Origin: Streptomyces sp. AP-93
GTDB taxonomy: Bacteria; Actinomycetota; Actinomycetes; Streptomycetales; Streptomycetaceae
Reading direction: 5' to 3'
Length of the DNA stretch: 64,000 nucleotides
Assembly: GCF_022808175.1 (NCBI RefSeq)
Contig: NZ_JALGBX010000006.1
Span: 292,828 to 356,827, forward strand
The notes below the pieces were generated by a model. That model was not told the DNA's origin, ran no database searches, and worked only from the letters and a program-made list of their open reading frames with translations. Position numbers and translations under genes: made by a program. Positions 50,083 to 58,681 of this stretch are shown one piece after another (position 1 is the stretch's first letter; the number at the start of each line of letters is the position of its first letter).

Positions 50083-51285
50083 ATGACGGCACCGATCGAA
50101 GTCGAGAAGCCCGGGTACGCCCGGTTCACCTTCCGGCTTCGCGTGTCGTCGACCGCGCTTGCCAAGCTCTCGGGTGAGTGGGCGCGGTGCCGGTGGGTCT
50201 GGAACGAATGCACCGCTCGGTCGAAGAAGGGTCACGCCGAGGGTGAGCGATGCGGTCCGGCTCGGCTGGACAAGATGCTGACCGCGGTCCGCAACCGCAA
50301 CACCTGGTTGGGTGACGGCAGCAGTGTTCCGCAGCAGCAGCTCATACGGGACTTCGGGAAGTCCCGCGCCAAGGCCTTGAAGGACATCAAGGCCGGGTTG
50401 CCGATGAGGCAGCGGGCGGGAATGCCCAAGTACAAGAAGAAGCACGCGGCCGATCCGAGCCTCAACTACACCCGCCGTGGTTTCCGCATCCGGGACGGCC
50501 GACTGCATCTCGCCGGCGGCATTAGCCTGACCGTGGTGTGGTCCCGTGATCTCCCGGCGGACCCGTCGTCGGTGCGGATCTACCGCGACAGCCTCGGCCA
50601 CTGGTACGCCTCCTTCGTAGTCCCCGCCGAAGCCCACCCGCTGCCCGAGACGGGTGCGGTGATCGGGATCGACTGGGGCGTGAAGGAGACCGCGACCACC
50701 ACCAGCGACGCCCACGACCTCCCCCACGCCGAGCACGGCAAGAAGGCCGCCGCCGGGCTCGCCCGCTATCAGCGGATGATGGCCCGTCGGAAACCGGTGA
50801 AGGGCAAGCCCGGTTCGAGGGGCTACCGCGCGGCGAAGAAGCTGACGGCGAAGCTTCACAAGAAGGTGGCCCGGCAACGCCAGGACACCGCACGCAAGTG
50901 GGCCAAGACCGTCGTACGCGACCACGACGCCCTCGCAGTGGAGGACTTCCGGCCGAAGTTCCTCGCCAAGTCGACCATGGCCCGCAAGGCGGCCGATGCA
51001 GCGATCTCCGCTACCAAGCACGAGCTGATCACAATGGCGCGCAAGCACCAGCGCACTCTGTATCTGGTGCACCCGTCGCATACCACCATGGACTGCGGAC
51101 GGTGTGGAGCGAGAGCCAAGCACGCACTGCCGCTGTCGGAACGCACGTACACGTGCACTGGGTGTGGAGTCGTGTCTCCCAGAGACAAAAACTCCGCACA
51201 CGTGATGCTCGTCCGGGCAGGTCTCGACCCGGCTGGCGCTGATCGTGGAAGACCTGCCAGCCCGCCGGGCTGCCAGGCTGCGTGA
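50083..51285 (+). CDS. tnpB: TnpB-family RNA-guided endonuclease
   Basis: A 400-residue protein of the OrfB/TnpB family, the compact relatives and ancestors of Cas12. It has an N-terminal REC/WED-like part with RCRWVWNECTARSKKG, a RuvC nuclease with Asp197 (VIGIDWGVKE), Glu287 (LAVEDFRPKF) and Asp368 (SPRDKNSAHVM), and a C-terminal zinc ribbon (C338/C341 and C358/C361). The catalytic set is therefore intact. TnpB cuts DNA guided by an RNA transcribed from the element's right end, promoting retention of the element at its site. The start ATG 50083 gives full length; no TnpA lies beside it. Confidence 0.9.
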   Translation: MTAPIEVEKPGYARFTFRLRVSSTALAKLSGEWARCRWVWNECTARSKKGHAEGERCGPARLDKMLTAVRNRNTWLGDGSSVPQQQLIRDFGKSRAKALKDIKAGLPMRQRAGMPKYKKKHAADPSLNYTRRGFRIRDGRLHLAGGISLTVVWSRDLPADPSSVRIYRDSLGHWYASFVVPAEAHPLPETGAVIGIDWGVKETATTTSDAHDLPHAEHGKKAAAGLARYQRMMARRKPVKGKPGSRGYRAAKKLTAKLHKKVARQRQDTARKWAKTVVRDHDALAVEDFRPKFLAKSTMARKAADAAISATKHELITMARKHQRTLYLVHPSHTTMDCGRCGARAKHALPLSERTYTCTGCGVVSPRDKNSAHVMLVRAGLDPAGADRGRPASPPGCQAA

Positions 51286-51329
51286 GCTAGGAATCCCCCT
51301 CTTTTGTCTTTGGGAGGGGGAGGAGTCAA
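51150..51329 (+). ncRNA. Candidate omega-RNA of the TnpB element (scaffold part)
   Basis: By analogy with IS605 elements, the 3' end of tnpB and the right end up to AGGAGTCAA form the omega-RNA scaffold, and the next 16-20 nt (from about 51330, ACTTGTGTTCCG...) would be its guide. The hairpin at 51295-51320 supports this. The 5' limit is a guess. Confidence 0.45.
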
Positions 51330-51340
51330 ACTTGTGTTCC

Positions 51341-51979
51341 GTGAGCTGTTCCTCTCCTTCGCCGACGCGTGTCGTCCTGCTGACCGGGCCCTCGGGCTCC
51401 GGCAAGTCCTCGCTGGCCGCCCGTTCGGGCCTGCCCGTGCTGCGCCTGGACGACTTCTACAAGGAGGGCGACGACCCGAGCCTTCCGCTGGTCGAGGGCA
51501 GCTCCGCCATCGACTGGGACTCCCCGCTGTCCTGGGACGCGGAAGCGGCCGTGGCCGCGATCGCCGCGCTGTGCGCGGCCGGGCGGACCGAGGTCCCCGT
51601 CTACGACATCGCCACCTCCTCGCGGACCGGTACGGAGGCGCTGGACATCTCGCGGACCCCGCTGTTCATCGCGGAGGGGATCTTCGCGGCCGACATCGTG
51701 GCGCGCTGCCAGGAGCTCGGCCTGCTGGCCGACGCGATCTGCCTGCGCGGGCGGCCGTCCACCACCTTCCGGCGCCGCCTCGCCCGTGACCTGCGCGAGG
51801 GCCGCAAGTCCGTGCCGGTGCTGCTGCGCCGGGGCCTGAGGCTGATGCGCGCCGAGCGGGGCATCGTGGCCCGCCACACCGCGCTGGGCGCGCACGCCTG
51901 CGCCCGCGACGAGGCCCTGGGCCGCCTCGCGGCGGCGGCCGCGGGCCGCCACCGCTCGGCGAGCGCCGCCGCCGCGTAG
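51341..51979 (+). CDS. Uridine-kinase-like P-loop protein
   Basis: A 212-residue nucleoside-kinase-like P-loop NTPase. Walker A GPSGSGKSS at about residues 16-24, LRLDDFYKEGDDPSLPL, an ID-WD-P segment (SAIDWDSPLSWD, the substrate loop), VPVYDIATSSR and PLFIAEGIFAADIV. This order matches uridine kinases of the Udk type. It would phosphorylate uridine and cytidine to UMP and CMP. GTG 51341 gives the expected N-terminus. The TnpB element ends 12 nt upstream, so its native promoter may have been pushed away and expression may now come from the element. Confidence 0.85.
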   Translation: MSCSSPSPTRVVLLTGPSGSGKSSLAARSGLPVLRLDDFYKEGDDPSLPLVEGSSAIDWDSPLSWDAEAAVAAIAALCAAGRTEVPVYDIATSSRTGTEALDISRTPLFIAEGIFAADIVARCQELGLLADAICLRGRPSTTFRRRLARDLREGRKSVPVLLRRGLRLMRAERGIVARHTALGAHACARDEALGRLAAAAAGRHRSASAAAA

Positions 51980-51987
51980 CTCCGGGC

Positions 51988-52821
51988 TCAGGGGCAGCCG
52001 GGAACCGGGTTCCCCGCGCAGTTCTCCGGGTTGTTGTTGATGTACGTGACCCGGTTCGCCGTCACGGTGCCCGCGTTGTTGATGCCGCCACCGCTGCCGG
52101 TGCCGCCGGTCGCGGTGTTGTTGCTGATCGTGGAGCCGTTCAGCCTCGCCGTGGTGCCGGATTCGGCGTTGTTGATGCCGCCGCCCTGGTTGGCCGTGTT
52201 GCCGTCCACCGTGGAGCGGTTCATCGTCAGTGCGCCGAAGACGTGGTTGTGGATGCCGCCGCCGCCGTTGACGGCGGTGTTGCCGCTCACGGTGGACCCG
52301 TTCAACAACACCGCGCCGGCGTTGATGATCCCGCCGCCGTAGCTCGCGCTGTTGCCGCTCACCGCAGAGCGGTTCAACGTCAACGTGCCGCCGGCGGTGT
52401 TGTGGATGCCGCCGCCCTGGTCCGACGCCGTGTTCCCGCTCACCGTGGAGCGGTTCAGCGACAACGTTCCCTCGTTGAAGATGCCGGCGCCGTTGACGGC
52501 GGCTCCTTGGGTGATGGTCAGGGTGGTCAGCGACACCCGGACGCCCGGGGTGACCGTCAGGGCGGTTCCGGTGCCTCCGCCGTTGAGGGTGGCGCCCGTC
52601 GCACCGGCCAGGGCGAGGTTTTTGTCGACGGTGAAATTGCCGGTGCACGTCCCCGTCACTCGCAGTGCCGACCCCGGGGTCGCGGCGTTGATCGCGGCCT
52701 GCAGATTGTCGGTGGGGCAGTTCACCACGGTCGCGGCCACCGCCTGCGGTACCGGCCCGAGCAGCGCCACCGCCCCCGCCGTCACCGCTGTCGCCGCCAT
52801 CCGGCCCATTGTCCCGAGCAT
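51988..52821 (-). CDS. Secreted right-handed beta-helix protein
   Basis: A 277-residue exported protein: signal peptide (residues 1-30 or so, ending AVA), then repeats of about 21-27 residues with the pattern LNRSTVSGNTA...GGGI.N, as in Chlam_PMP and pectate-lyase-like beta helices (at least five repeats between residues 115 and 255). The C-terminus has two cysteines (ENCAGNPVPGCP). ATG 52821 follows AGGAGACAC. Such proteins bind or cleave polysaccharides or act as adhesins; no catalytic site is visible. The stop lies 9 nt from the convergent uridine-kinase stop. Confidence 0.8.
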   Translation of the reverse strand: MLGTMGRMAATAVTAGAVALLGPVPQAVAATVVNCPTDNLQAAINAATPGSALRVTGTCTGNFTVDKNLALAGATGATLNGGGTGTALTVTPGVRVSLTTLTITQGAAVNGAGIFNEGTLSLNRSTVSGNTASDQGGGIHNTAGGTLTLNRSAVSGNSASYGGGIINAGAVLLNGSTVSGNTAVNGGGGIHNHVFGALTMNRSTVDGNTANQGGGINNAESGTTARLNGSTISNNTATGGTGSGGGINNAGTVTANRVTYINNNPENCAGNPVPGCP

Positions 52822-52961
52822 GCGTGTCTCCTGTTCTCCGTGGATTTCCGGAGAACGGCTGCCCCGCCAGGGCGGGAGCGGCAACCGGAACGGGCAGGAG
52901 TCCCCCGAACGGCCCGGGACATTGACCACGACGGCCCATAGGTGAGGCGTGCGCACATGAA

Positions 52962-53003
52962 AGCGCGGGATCAGTCGGACCCCCGGCCGACTGATCCCGC
53001 GCT
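52962..53003 (-). terminator. Terminator after sigQ
   Basis: A perfect 17-bp stem (52962-52978 with 52987-53003, 8-nt loop) located 57 nt past the leftward sigQ stop and followed by TTTC on that strand. Probably ends sigQ transcription. Confidence 0.8.
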
Positions 53004-53059
53004 CTCCCCCCTTGGCCGCCGTCCCACCCCCGTAGGACGGCCCCCCGGCCGTTGGTCTG

Positions 53060-53767
53060 TCAGGCGACGAGGTCCTCGAAGGAGTCCGCCTCGTCGCGGC
53101 CGAAGCTCAGCGCCTCGTCCTCGCGCATGCGGCGCAGCGAACGCCAGATGCTCGACTTCACCGTGCCGACGCTGATGCCGAGGATCTCCGCGATCTCCGG
53201 GTCCGTGCGGCCCTCGTAGTACCGGAGCACCAGCATCGTGCGCTGCGGCTCCGGGATGCGGGTGAGCGCCTGCCACAGCACGGCACGCAGCTCCGTACCG
53301 CCCATGGCGTCCGTGTCCGAGGCCGTCTCCGGCAGCTCTTCCGTCGGGTACTCGTTGAGCTTGCGGCGGCGCCAGGCGCTGATGTGCAGGTTCGTCATCG
53401 TGCGGCGCAGGTACCCGCCGACGGCGGCCTTGTCGCTGATGCGGTCCCAGGCGCGGTACGTGGAGAACAGTGCGGTCTGCAGCAGGTCCTCGGCCTCGTA
53501 GCGGTCGCCGGTCAGGTGGAAGGCCGTCGCGTAGAGGGCGGCCCGCCGCTCCTGGACGTACGCCGTGAACTCCGCCTCGTTCGAGCAGGAGGAGTCCGCC
53601 GTGCGCTGGGCGGGGACGGAGGGGCGCTCGTAGGTCTTCGCGTCGATGGCCACCACGTGCGCCGGCCGCCGGGAAGGGGCCGTCGCCGTACGGATTGCCG
53701 TGCGGCGGTTCACATCGTGCAGCCGCGTGACAACCGCGCTGGTGCTGGTGCTGTGCAGCGTGTTCAT
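53060..53767 (-). CDS. sigQ: ECF sigma factor SigQ (SigE-like family)
   Basis: A 235-residue sigma factor. Region 2: FTAYVQERRAALYATAFHLTGDRYEAEDLLQTALFSTYRAWDRI and VGGYLRRTMTNLHISAWRRRK. Region 4: QALTRIPEPQRTMLVLRYYEGRTDPEIAEILGISVGTVKSSIWRSLRRMRED (both in outline). The N-terminal 60 residues are a Thr/Arg-rich extension. Its place, divergent from an afsQ1-afsQ2 pair, is that of sigQ in S. coelicolor. There SigQ opposes AfsQ1 output in antibiotic control, and its gene is a target of AfsQ1. The assignment rests on this synteny and on the AfsQ1-like box in the shared promoter. Confidence 0.88.
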   Translation of the reverse strand: MNTLHSTSTSAVVTRLHDVNRRTAIRTATAPSRRPAHVVAIDAKTYERPSVPAQRTADSSCSNEAEFTAYVQERRAALYATAFHLTGDRYEAEDLLQTALFSTYRAWDRISDKAAVGGYLRRTMTNLHISAWRRRKLNEYPTEELPETASDTDAMGGTELRAVLWQALTRIPEPQRTMLVLRYYEGRTDPEIAEILGISVGTVKSSIWRSLRRMREDEALSFGRDEADSFEDLVA

Positions 53768-53848
53768 CTCGCGCCCCCCGTCGTGGAGTCTGTCTGGTCC
53801 GTTGCCAAGAAGACTGCCCGCCCGAGATAACCGGGGTGTCCTTCGACT

Positions 53849-53864
53849 GTCACAGGCCTGTCAC
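53849..53864. promoter_or_regulatory. AfsQ1-like binding box
   Basis: GTCAC-AGGCCT-GTCAC, a perfect direct repeat with 6-nt spacing, the known AfsQ1 pattern GTnAC-N6-GTnAC. It is in the sigQ-afsQ1 shared promoter. Confidence 0.75.
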
Positions 53865-53944
53865 AGGGGCCCGTGCGCAGTCGCGCCGGGATTGGAGGCG
53901 CAGGGCGGTCGAAGTCCCGAGGGGCGATGGGACAGAATGAGCCC

Positions 53945-54622
53945 GTGCCTTTCCTGTTGCTCATCGAGGACGACGACGCCATCCGCACGGCCCTCGAACT
54001 CTCCCTGTCACGCCAGGGCCACCGTGTGGCCACCGCGGCGACGGGCGAGGACGGCCTCAAACTGCTGCGCGAGCAGCGGCCCGACCTGATCGTGCTCGAC
54101 GTCATGCTGCCCGGCATCGACGGCTTCGAGGTGTGCCGGCGCATCCGCCGCACCGACCAGCTGCCGATCATCCTGCTCACCGCGCGCAACGACGACATCG
54201 ACGTGGTCGTCGGCCTGGAGTCGGGAGCCGACGACTACGTCGTCAAGCCCGTCCAGGGGCGGGTGCTCGACGCCCGCATCCGGGCCGTGCTGCGCCGCGG
54301 CGAGCGCGAGGCCACCGACTCCGCCGTCTTCGGCTCGCTGGTCATCGACCGCAACGCCATGACGGTGACCAAGAACGGCGAGGACCTCCAGCTCACCCCG
54401 ACCGAGCTGCGGCTGCTCCTGGAGCTCAGCCGCCGGCCCGGCCAGGCGCTCTCCCGCCAGCAGCTGCTGCGGCTGGTGTGGGAGCACGACTACCTCGGTG
54501 ACTCGCGGCTCGTCGACGCCTGCGTGCAGCGGCTGCGCGCCAAGGTCGAGGAAGTGCCCTCGTCGCCCACCCTGATCCGTACCGTGCGGGGCGTCGGCTA
54601 CCGACTGGACTCCCCGCAGTGA
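53945..54622 (+). CDS. afsQ1: Response regulator AfsQ1
   Basis: A 225-residue OmpR/PhoB-type response regulator. Receiver domain: acidic pocket IEDDDAIRT, phospho-acceptor Asp52 (IVLDVMLPG), ILLTARN and DYVVKPVQ. The DNA-binding winged HTH runs from about 130 (LQLTPTELRLLLELSRRPGQALSRQQLLRLVW) to VRGVGYRL. GTG 53945 gives 225 residues, the length of S. coelicolor AfsQ1, with which the sequence agrees closely as I recall it. It is in an operon with afsQ2 (GTGA overlap). AfsQ1/Q2 controls antibiotic production, development and nitrogen responses, notably with glutamate as nitrogen source. Confidence 0.93.
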   Translation: MPFLLLIEDDDAIRTALELSLSRQGHRVATAATGEDGLKLLREQRPDLIVLDVMLPGIDGFEVCRRIRRTDQLPIILLTARNDDIDVVVGLESGADDYVVKPVQGRVLDARIRAVLRRGEREATDSAVFGSLVIDRNAMTVTKNGEDLQLTPTELRLLLELSRRPGQALSRQQLLRLVWEHDYLGDSRLVDACVQRLRAKVEEVPSSPTLIRTVRGVGYRLDSPQ

Positions 54623-56103
54623 TCCGAGCCCTGTTCGCGGGCCGGCGCTGGACCAGCCTGCGGCTGCGGCTCCTCGTCGTGTTCGCCCTGGTCGCGCTGA
54701 CGGCCGCCGTCTCCGCGTCCGGGATCGCGTACTGGCTCAACCGCGAGGCCGTCCTGACCCGGACCCAGGACGCCGCCCTCGGCGACTTCCGGCAGGAGAT
54801 GCAGAACCGGGCCGCGGCGCTGCCCGCCGACCCGACGCAGGAGGAGCTGCAGCACACCGCCGACATGATGGCGGGCAGCAGCCCCGGCTACAGCGTGCTG
54901 CTGGTGGACGAGAAGGACGGCCGCAAGGTGGCCGGTACCGCCGGTCCCGACGCCTTCTCGCTGGCCGACGTACCGAAGTCGCTCCAGCACGCCGTCGACG
55001 ACCGGCAGAAGACCACCTCGGCCAACGACGCCGAGTACCACGTGTACTGGCAGCGGACGAAGCCGAACGGGAACCCGTACCTGGTCGGCGGCACCCGGAT
55101 CGTGGGCGGCGGCCCGACCGGCTACATGTACAAGTCCCTCGCCCAGGAGCGCGACGACCTCAACGCCCTGGCCTGGTCGCTGACCATCGCCACCGGCCTC
55201 GCGCTGCTCGGGTCCGCGCTGCTCGCGCAGGCCGCGGCCCGTACGGTCCTCAAGCCCGTGCAGCGGCTCGGCGACGCGGCGCGCCGCCTCGGCGAGGGGG
55301 AGCTGGACCACCGGCTGGAGGTGTCCGGGACGGACGAACTCGCCGACCTGGCCCACACCTTCAACATGACGGCGGAGGCGCTGGAGAAGAAGGTCGCCGA
55401 CATGAGTGCGCGGGAGGAGTCCAGCCGGCGGTTCGTCGCGGACATGTCCCACGAACTGCGCACGCCGCTGACGGCGTTGACGGCGGTGGCCGAGGTGCTG
55501 GAGGACGAGGTCGACGACCTCGATCCGATGATCGCACCGGCGGTGGGCCTGGTCGTGAGCGAGACCAGGCGGCTGAACGACCTCGTGGAGAACCTCATGG
55601 AGGTCACCCGCTTCGACGCGGGAACGGCGCGGCTGGTGCTGGACGACGTGGACGTCGCCGACCAGGTGACGGCGTGCATCGACACGCGGGCGTGGCTCGA
55701 CGCGGTCGAACTCGACGCGGAGCGCGGCATCGTGGCGCGCCTCGACCCGCGCCGGCTCGACGTGATCCTGGCCAACCTGATCGGCAACGCGCTCAAGCAC
55801 GGCGGATCGCCGGTACGGGTCTCCATCCGGGTGGAGGGGGACTGGCTGGTCATGGCCGTACGGGACAACGGGCCGGGCATCCCCGAGGAGGTACTGCCGC
55901 ACGTCTTCGACCGGTTCTACAAGGCGAGCGCGTCGCGGCCGAAGTCGGACGGCAGCGGGCTCGGCCTGTCCATCGCGATGGAGAACGCGCACATCCACGG
56001 CGGCGACATCACCGCGGAGAACGGAGCGGAGGGCGGTGCGCTGTTCACGCTGCGGCTGCCGGTGGACGTGGGAAAGGTGATCGCCGGTGACGACGAGGCG
56101 TAG
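54619..56103 (+). CDS. afsQ2: Sensor histidine kinase AfsQ2
   Basis: A 494-residue membrane kinase: TM1 about 15-40, a sensor region outside (about 41-183), TM2 about 184-208, HAMP (about 208-262), HisKA with FVADMSHELRTPLTAL (phospho-His at about 278), and HATPase with NLIGNALKHG, VRDNGPGIPEEV, KSDGSGLGLSI. All kinase boxes are intact. The GTG start overlaps the afsQ1 stop. The 3' end overlaps the following lipoprotein gene by 17 nt, so the three genes are one transcription unit. The signal it senses is not known from sequence. Confidence 0.93.
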   Translation: MIRALFAGRRWTSLRLRLLVVFALVALTAAVSASGIAYWLNREAVLTRTQDAALGDFRQEMQNRAAALPADPTQEELQHTADMMAGSSPGYSVLLVDEKDGRKVAGTAGPDAFSLADVPKSLQHAVDDRQKTTSANDAEYHVYWQRTKPNGNPYLVGGTRIVGGGPTGYMYKSLAQERDDLNALAWSLTIATGLALLGSALLAQAAARTVLKPVQRLGDAARRLGEGELDHRLEVSGTDELADLAHTFNMTAEALEKKVADMSAREESSRRFVADMSHELRTPLTALTAVAEVLEDEVDDLDPMIAPAVGLVVSETRRLNDLVENLMEVTRFDAGTARLVLDDVDVADQVTACIDTRAWLDAVELDAERGIVARLDPRRLDVILANLIGNALKHGGSPVRVSIRVEGDWLVMAVRDNGPGIPEEVLPHVFDRFYKASASRPKSDGSGLGLSIAMENAHIHGGDITAENGAEGGALFTLRLPVDVGKVIAGDDEA

Positions 56104-56809
56104 GACGGCGCGCGGGACGGCGCGGGGGACGGCGCGCGGGACGGGGTGGGGCGTCACGCTCGGCACGACGCTCGGGACGACGGCCGTCGTGGTGGCCCTG
56201 GGCCTGTTGTCCCTCGGCGCCCTGACCGGGTGCGGGATCCGTGCGACCACCGTCCCGGTGGACGTGGGCCCGGCGCCCTCGCGCGTCTCGTGCAAGACCC
56301 CGTCCGGCGCGGCGGCCGGAACCGGCGGGGTCCAGGGCATCCGGGCCACGGTGGAACTGGTGTGCGGGGCGCAGCTGGTGGGAGTCCAGCGGGTGGTGCC
56401 GGTGCCGGAGAAGCAGCCCGCGCGGGACGTGGCGGTGCTCGTCACCCAGGCCCTGCTGGAGGCGCTCCAGCGGGAGCCGTCGGCGGAGGAGCGGGAGGCT
56501 GGTTTCACGACCGAGGTGCCGGCCCTGCTGGCGGCCTCCGCGCCGCGGCCGGGCGATCCGCAGGGCACGGTGCGGCTGAGCCGCAGGCCCGAGGACCTGC
56601 CCCCGGTGGCGTTGTCGCAGCTGGTCTGCACGCTCGCGGAGAGCGACGCGGTGTCGGCGGGTCAGGGCCCGGTGGTCCTGGGCGGTCCCGACGCGGATCC
56701 GCCGAGGGCCTGGGAGTGCACGGACGCCGTCCGCTCCCGCCCGGAGGCGGTGCCGACCCTGGGCGACGTGGTCCGGCCGACGCCCACTCCCGCGCCTTCG
56801 GCTTCCTGA
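56087..56809 (+). CDS. Lipoprotein of the afsQ operon
   Basis: A 240-residue exported protein. The N-terminus has TARGTARGTARGT repeats before the hydrophobic core, and the lipobox ends at Cys49 (LGALTGC). The mature part has paired cysteines (VSCKTPSG, ELVCGAQLVG, QLVCTLAES, AWECTDAV), suggesting two disulfides. The start overlaps afsQ2 by 17 nt, and the equivalent gene follows afsQ2 in S. coelicolor. Such a lipoprotein may modulate AfsQ2 sensing. That role is inferred from position. Confidence 0.8.
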   Translation: MTTRRRTARGTARGTARGTGWGVTLGTTLGTTAVVVALGLLSLGALTGCGIRATTVPVDVGPAPSRVSCKTPSGAAAGTGGVQGIRATVELVCGAQLVGVQRVVPVPEKQPARDVAVLVTQALLEALQREPSAEEREAGFTTEVPALLAASAPRPGDPQGTVRLSRRPEDLPPVALSQLVCTLAESDAVSAGQGPVVLGGPDADPPRAWECTDAVRSRPEAVPTLGDVVRPTPTPAPSAS

Positions 56810-56828
56810 CGCCGGCCGCGGCACACGC

Positions 56829-56863
56829 CGACGGCCCCCCGAGCCGGAGCTCAGGGGGCCGAT
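56829..56863. terminator. Bidirectional hairpin between lipoprotein and mutase genes
   Basis: A stem of ACGGCCCCC..GAGC and GCTC..GGGGGCC arms (about 56831-56861) lies just after the lipoprotein stop and ahead of a convergent gene. Confidence 0.6.
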
Positions 56864-56878
56864 GTACTGCCCGGCGGG

Positions 56879-56940
56879 TCGACGGACGGAGTCCGGCGCA
56901 GCGGCGCGAAGCCCGCGCAGCGGTGCGAGCGGCGCGTTCA
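56879..56940. repeat. Intergenic repeat family 1, copy 2 (inverted)
   Basis: The reverse complement of this stretch matches the intergenic sequence at 22790-22862 (cores CTCGCACCGCT, CGGGCTTC and GCTGCGCCGGACTCCGTCCG), with a gap of about 15 bases. It lies between the convergent ends of the afsQ operon and the mutase gene. Confidence 0.65.
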
Positions 56941-56957
56941 GAAGGAGCAGCGGCAGG

Positions 56958-58616
56958 CTAAATGCCGGCCGCCGCCGCGAGGTCCTTCTTGATCGCGTCG
57001 AGGACTTCCTGGCCGCGGGCACGGGCCGGGAGCAGGTCGGAGGCCTCCGCCACCGGGACCACGACCTCCAGGTAGCACTTCAGCTTGGGCTCCGTGCCGG
57101 ACGGGCGGACGATCACCCGGGCCTTGTAGTCGCCCTCCAGGTAGTAGCGCAGCCCGTCCGTGGGCGGGAGCGTCGCCGTGCCCTTGTTCAGGTCCTCCGC
57201 CGAGGTGACCCGCAGGCCCGCCAGCGAGACCGGGGGCTCCGCGCGCAGCGCCGCCATCGCCGAGGCGATGACCGACAGGTCCTCCACGCGGACCGACAGC
57301 TGGTCGGTGGCGTGCAGACCGTGCTCCATCGCCAGGTCGTCCAGCAGGTCGGTCAGGGTGCGGCCCTGCTCCTTGAGCTCCGAGGCCAGCTCCGCGACGA
57401 GCAGGGCGGCCGTGACGCCGTCCTTGTCGCGGACGCCCTCGGGGTCCACGCAGTAGCCGAGCGCCTCTTCGTACCCGTAGCGCAGGCCCTCGACGCGGGA
57501 GATCCACTTGAAGCCCGTGAGGGTCTCCTCGTAGCCCACGCCCGCGGCTTCCGCGATCCGTCCGAGGAGGGAGGAGGAGACGATCGACTCGGCGAAGACG
57601 CCCCGCGCACCCTTGTGCACCAGGTGCGCGGCGAGCAGCGCGCCGACCTCGTCGCCGCGCAGCATCCGCCAGCCGGAGGCCGAGGCCGCGTCCGGGACGG
57701 CCACCGCGCAGCGGTCGGCGTCCGGGTCGTTGGCGATGACGATGTCCGGGTCGACCCGGGCGGCCGTCGCGAAGGACAAGTCCATCGCACCCGGCTCCTC
57801 CGGGTTGGGGAAGGCCACCGTCGGGAAGGCCGGGTCCGGCTCCGCCTGCTCGGCCACGAGGACCGGGGCCGGGAAGCCGGCGCGGGCGAAGGCGGCCAGG
57901 ACCACGTCCTTGCCGACGCCGTGCATGGCCGTGTAGACGGTCCGCACGCCCCGGGGGGACCCGGGGGTCAGGACGGCGTCCGTACGCTCCAGGTAGGCCT
58001 CCAGGACCTCGTCGCCGAGGTCCTGCCAGCCGCCCTCGGCCCGCGGTACGTCGGCCAGCGCGGCGATCGCGTCGATCTGCGCGGCGATCTCCGCGTCGGC
58101 CGGGGAGACGATCTGCGAACCGTCGCCGAGGTAGACCTTGTAGCCGTTGTCCCGGGGCGGGTTGTGGCTTGCGGTCACCTCGACGCCGGCGACGGCGCCC
58201 AGGTGCCTTATGGCGTACGCGAGGACGGGCGTCGGCAGCGGCCGGGGCAGGACGGCGGCGCGCAGCCCGGCACCGGTCATCACCGCGGCGGTGTCGCGGG
58301 CGAAGTCGGTCGACTTGTAGCGGGCGTCGTAGCCGACGACGACCAGGCCGCCGTCGTGGCCCTGGGCCTTGAGGTAGGCCGCGAGGCCCGCCGCGGCCCG
58401 GATCACCACGTTCCGGTTCATCCGCATCGGGCCCGCGCCCAGCTCGCCGCGGAGTCCGGCGGTGCCGAACTGCAGCATGCCGGAGAAGCGGTCCGCGAGC
58501 TCGGTGGTGTCACCGGCCTCGATGAGCTTCGCGAGCTCGTCGGCCGTCTCCGGGTCCGGGTCCTCGGCCAGCCAGGCCCGGGCCCGCGCGATCAGATCGT
58601 CCTGCACGTCCTGCAC
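56958..58616 (-). CDS. Phosphomannomutase/phosphoglucomutase-type phosphohexomutase (possible phosphopentomutase)
   Basis: A 552-residue alpha-D-phosphohexomutase. Signatures: TASHNPPRDNGYKVY (catalytic Ser; about 150-164), NDPDADRCAVA (metal loop), MLRGDEVGALL and IVRPSGTEPKLK (phosphate loop). The length and the FGTAGLRG start fit the PGM2-like subfamily, members of which act as phosphopentomutases that interconvert (deoxy)ribose-1- and 5-phosphate. Its position beside PNP, together with deoA and deoC in the region, makes this role attractive because no other phosphopentomutase is visible. Start GTG 58616. Function by context is inference. Confidence 0.88.
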   Translation of the reverse strand: MQDVQDDLIARARAWLAEDPDPETADELAKLIEAGDTTELADRFSGMLQFGTAGLRGELGAGPMRMNRNVVIRAAAGLAAYLKAQGHDGGLVVVGYDARYKSTDFARDTAAVMTGAGLRAAVLPRPLPTPVLAYAIRHLGAVAGVEVTASHNPPRDNGYKVYLGDGSQIVSPADAEIAAQIDAIAALADVPRAEGGWQDLGDEVLEAYLERTDAVLTPGSPRGVRTVYTAMHGVGKDVVLAAFARAGFPAPVLVAEQAEPDPAFPTVAFPNPEEPGAMDLSFATAARVDPDIVIANDPDADRCAVAVPDAASASGWRMLRGDEVGALLAAHLVHKGARGVFAESIVSSSLLGRIAEAAGVGYEETLTGFKWISRVEGLRYGYEEALGYCVDPEGVRDKDGVTAALLVAELASELKEQGRTLTDLLDDLAMEHGLHATDQLSVRVEDLSVIASAMAALRAEPPVSLAGLRVTSAEDLNKGTATLPPTDGLRYYLEGDYKARVIVRPSGTEPKLKCYLEVVVPVAEASDLLPARARGQEVLDAIKKDLAAAAGI

Positions 58617-58681
58617 TACTTCCGCCTTACCTCTCTACGGTCCGTCGTCCGTCGTCCGTCGTCCGTCGTCCGGTCCGCCGG

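Larger units (their letters stand above)
50030..51329 (+). mobile_element. IS200/IS605-type (IS1341-like) element with solitary tnpB
   Basis: A TnpB gene followed by the typical right end: a CCCCCTC / GAGGGGG hairpin (51295-51301 with 51314-51320) then AGGAGTCAA. There is no TnpA transposase in the window, so it is a non-autonomous solitary element. The left end is not fixed; I give an approximate start. It lies directly before a uridine-kinase-like gene. Confidence 0.6.
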
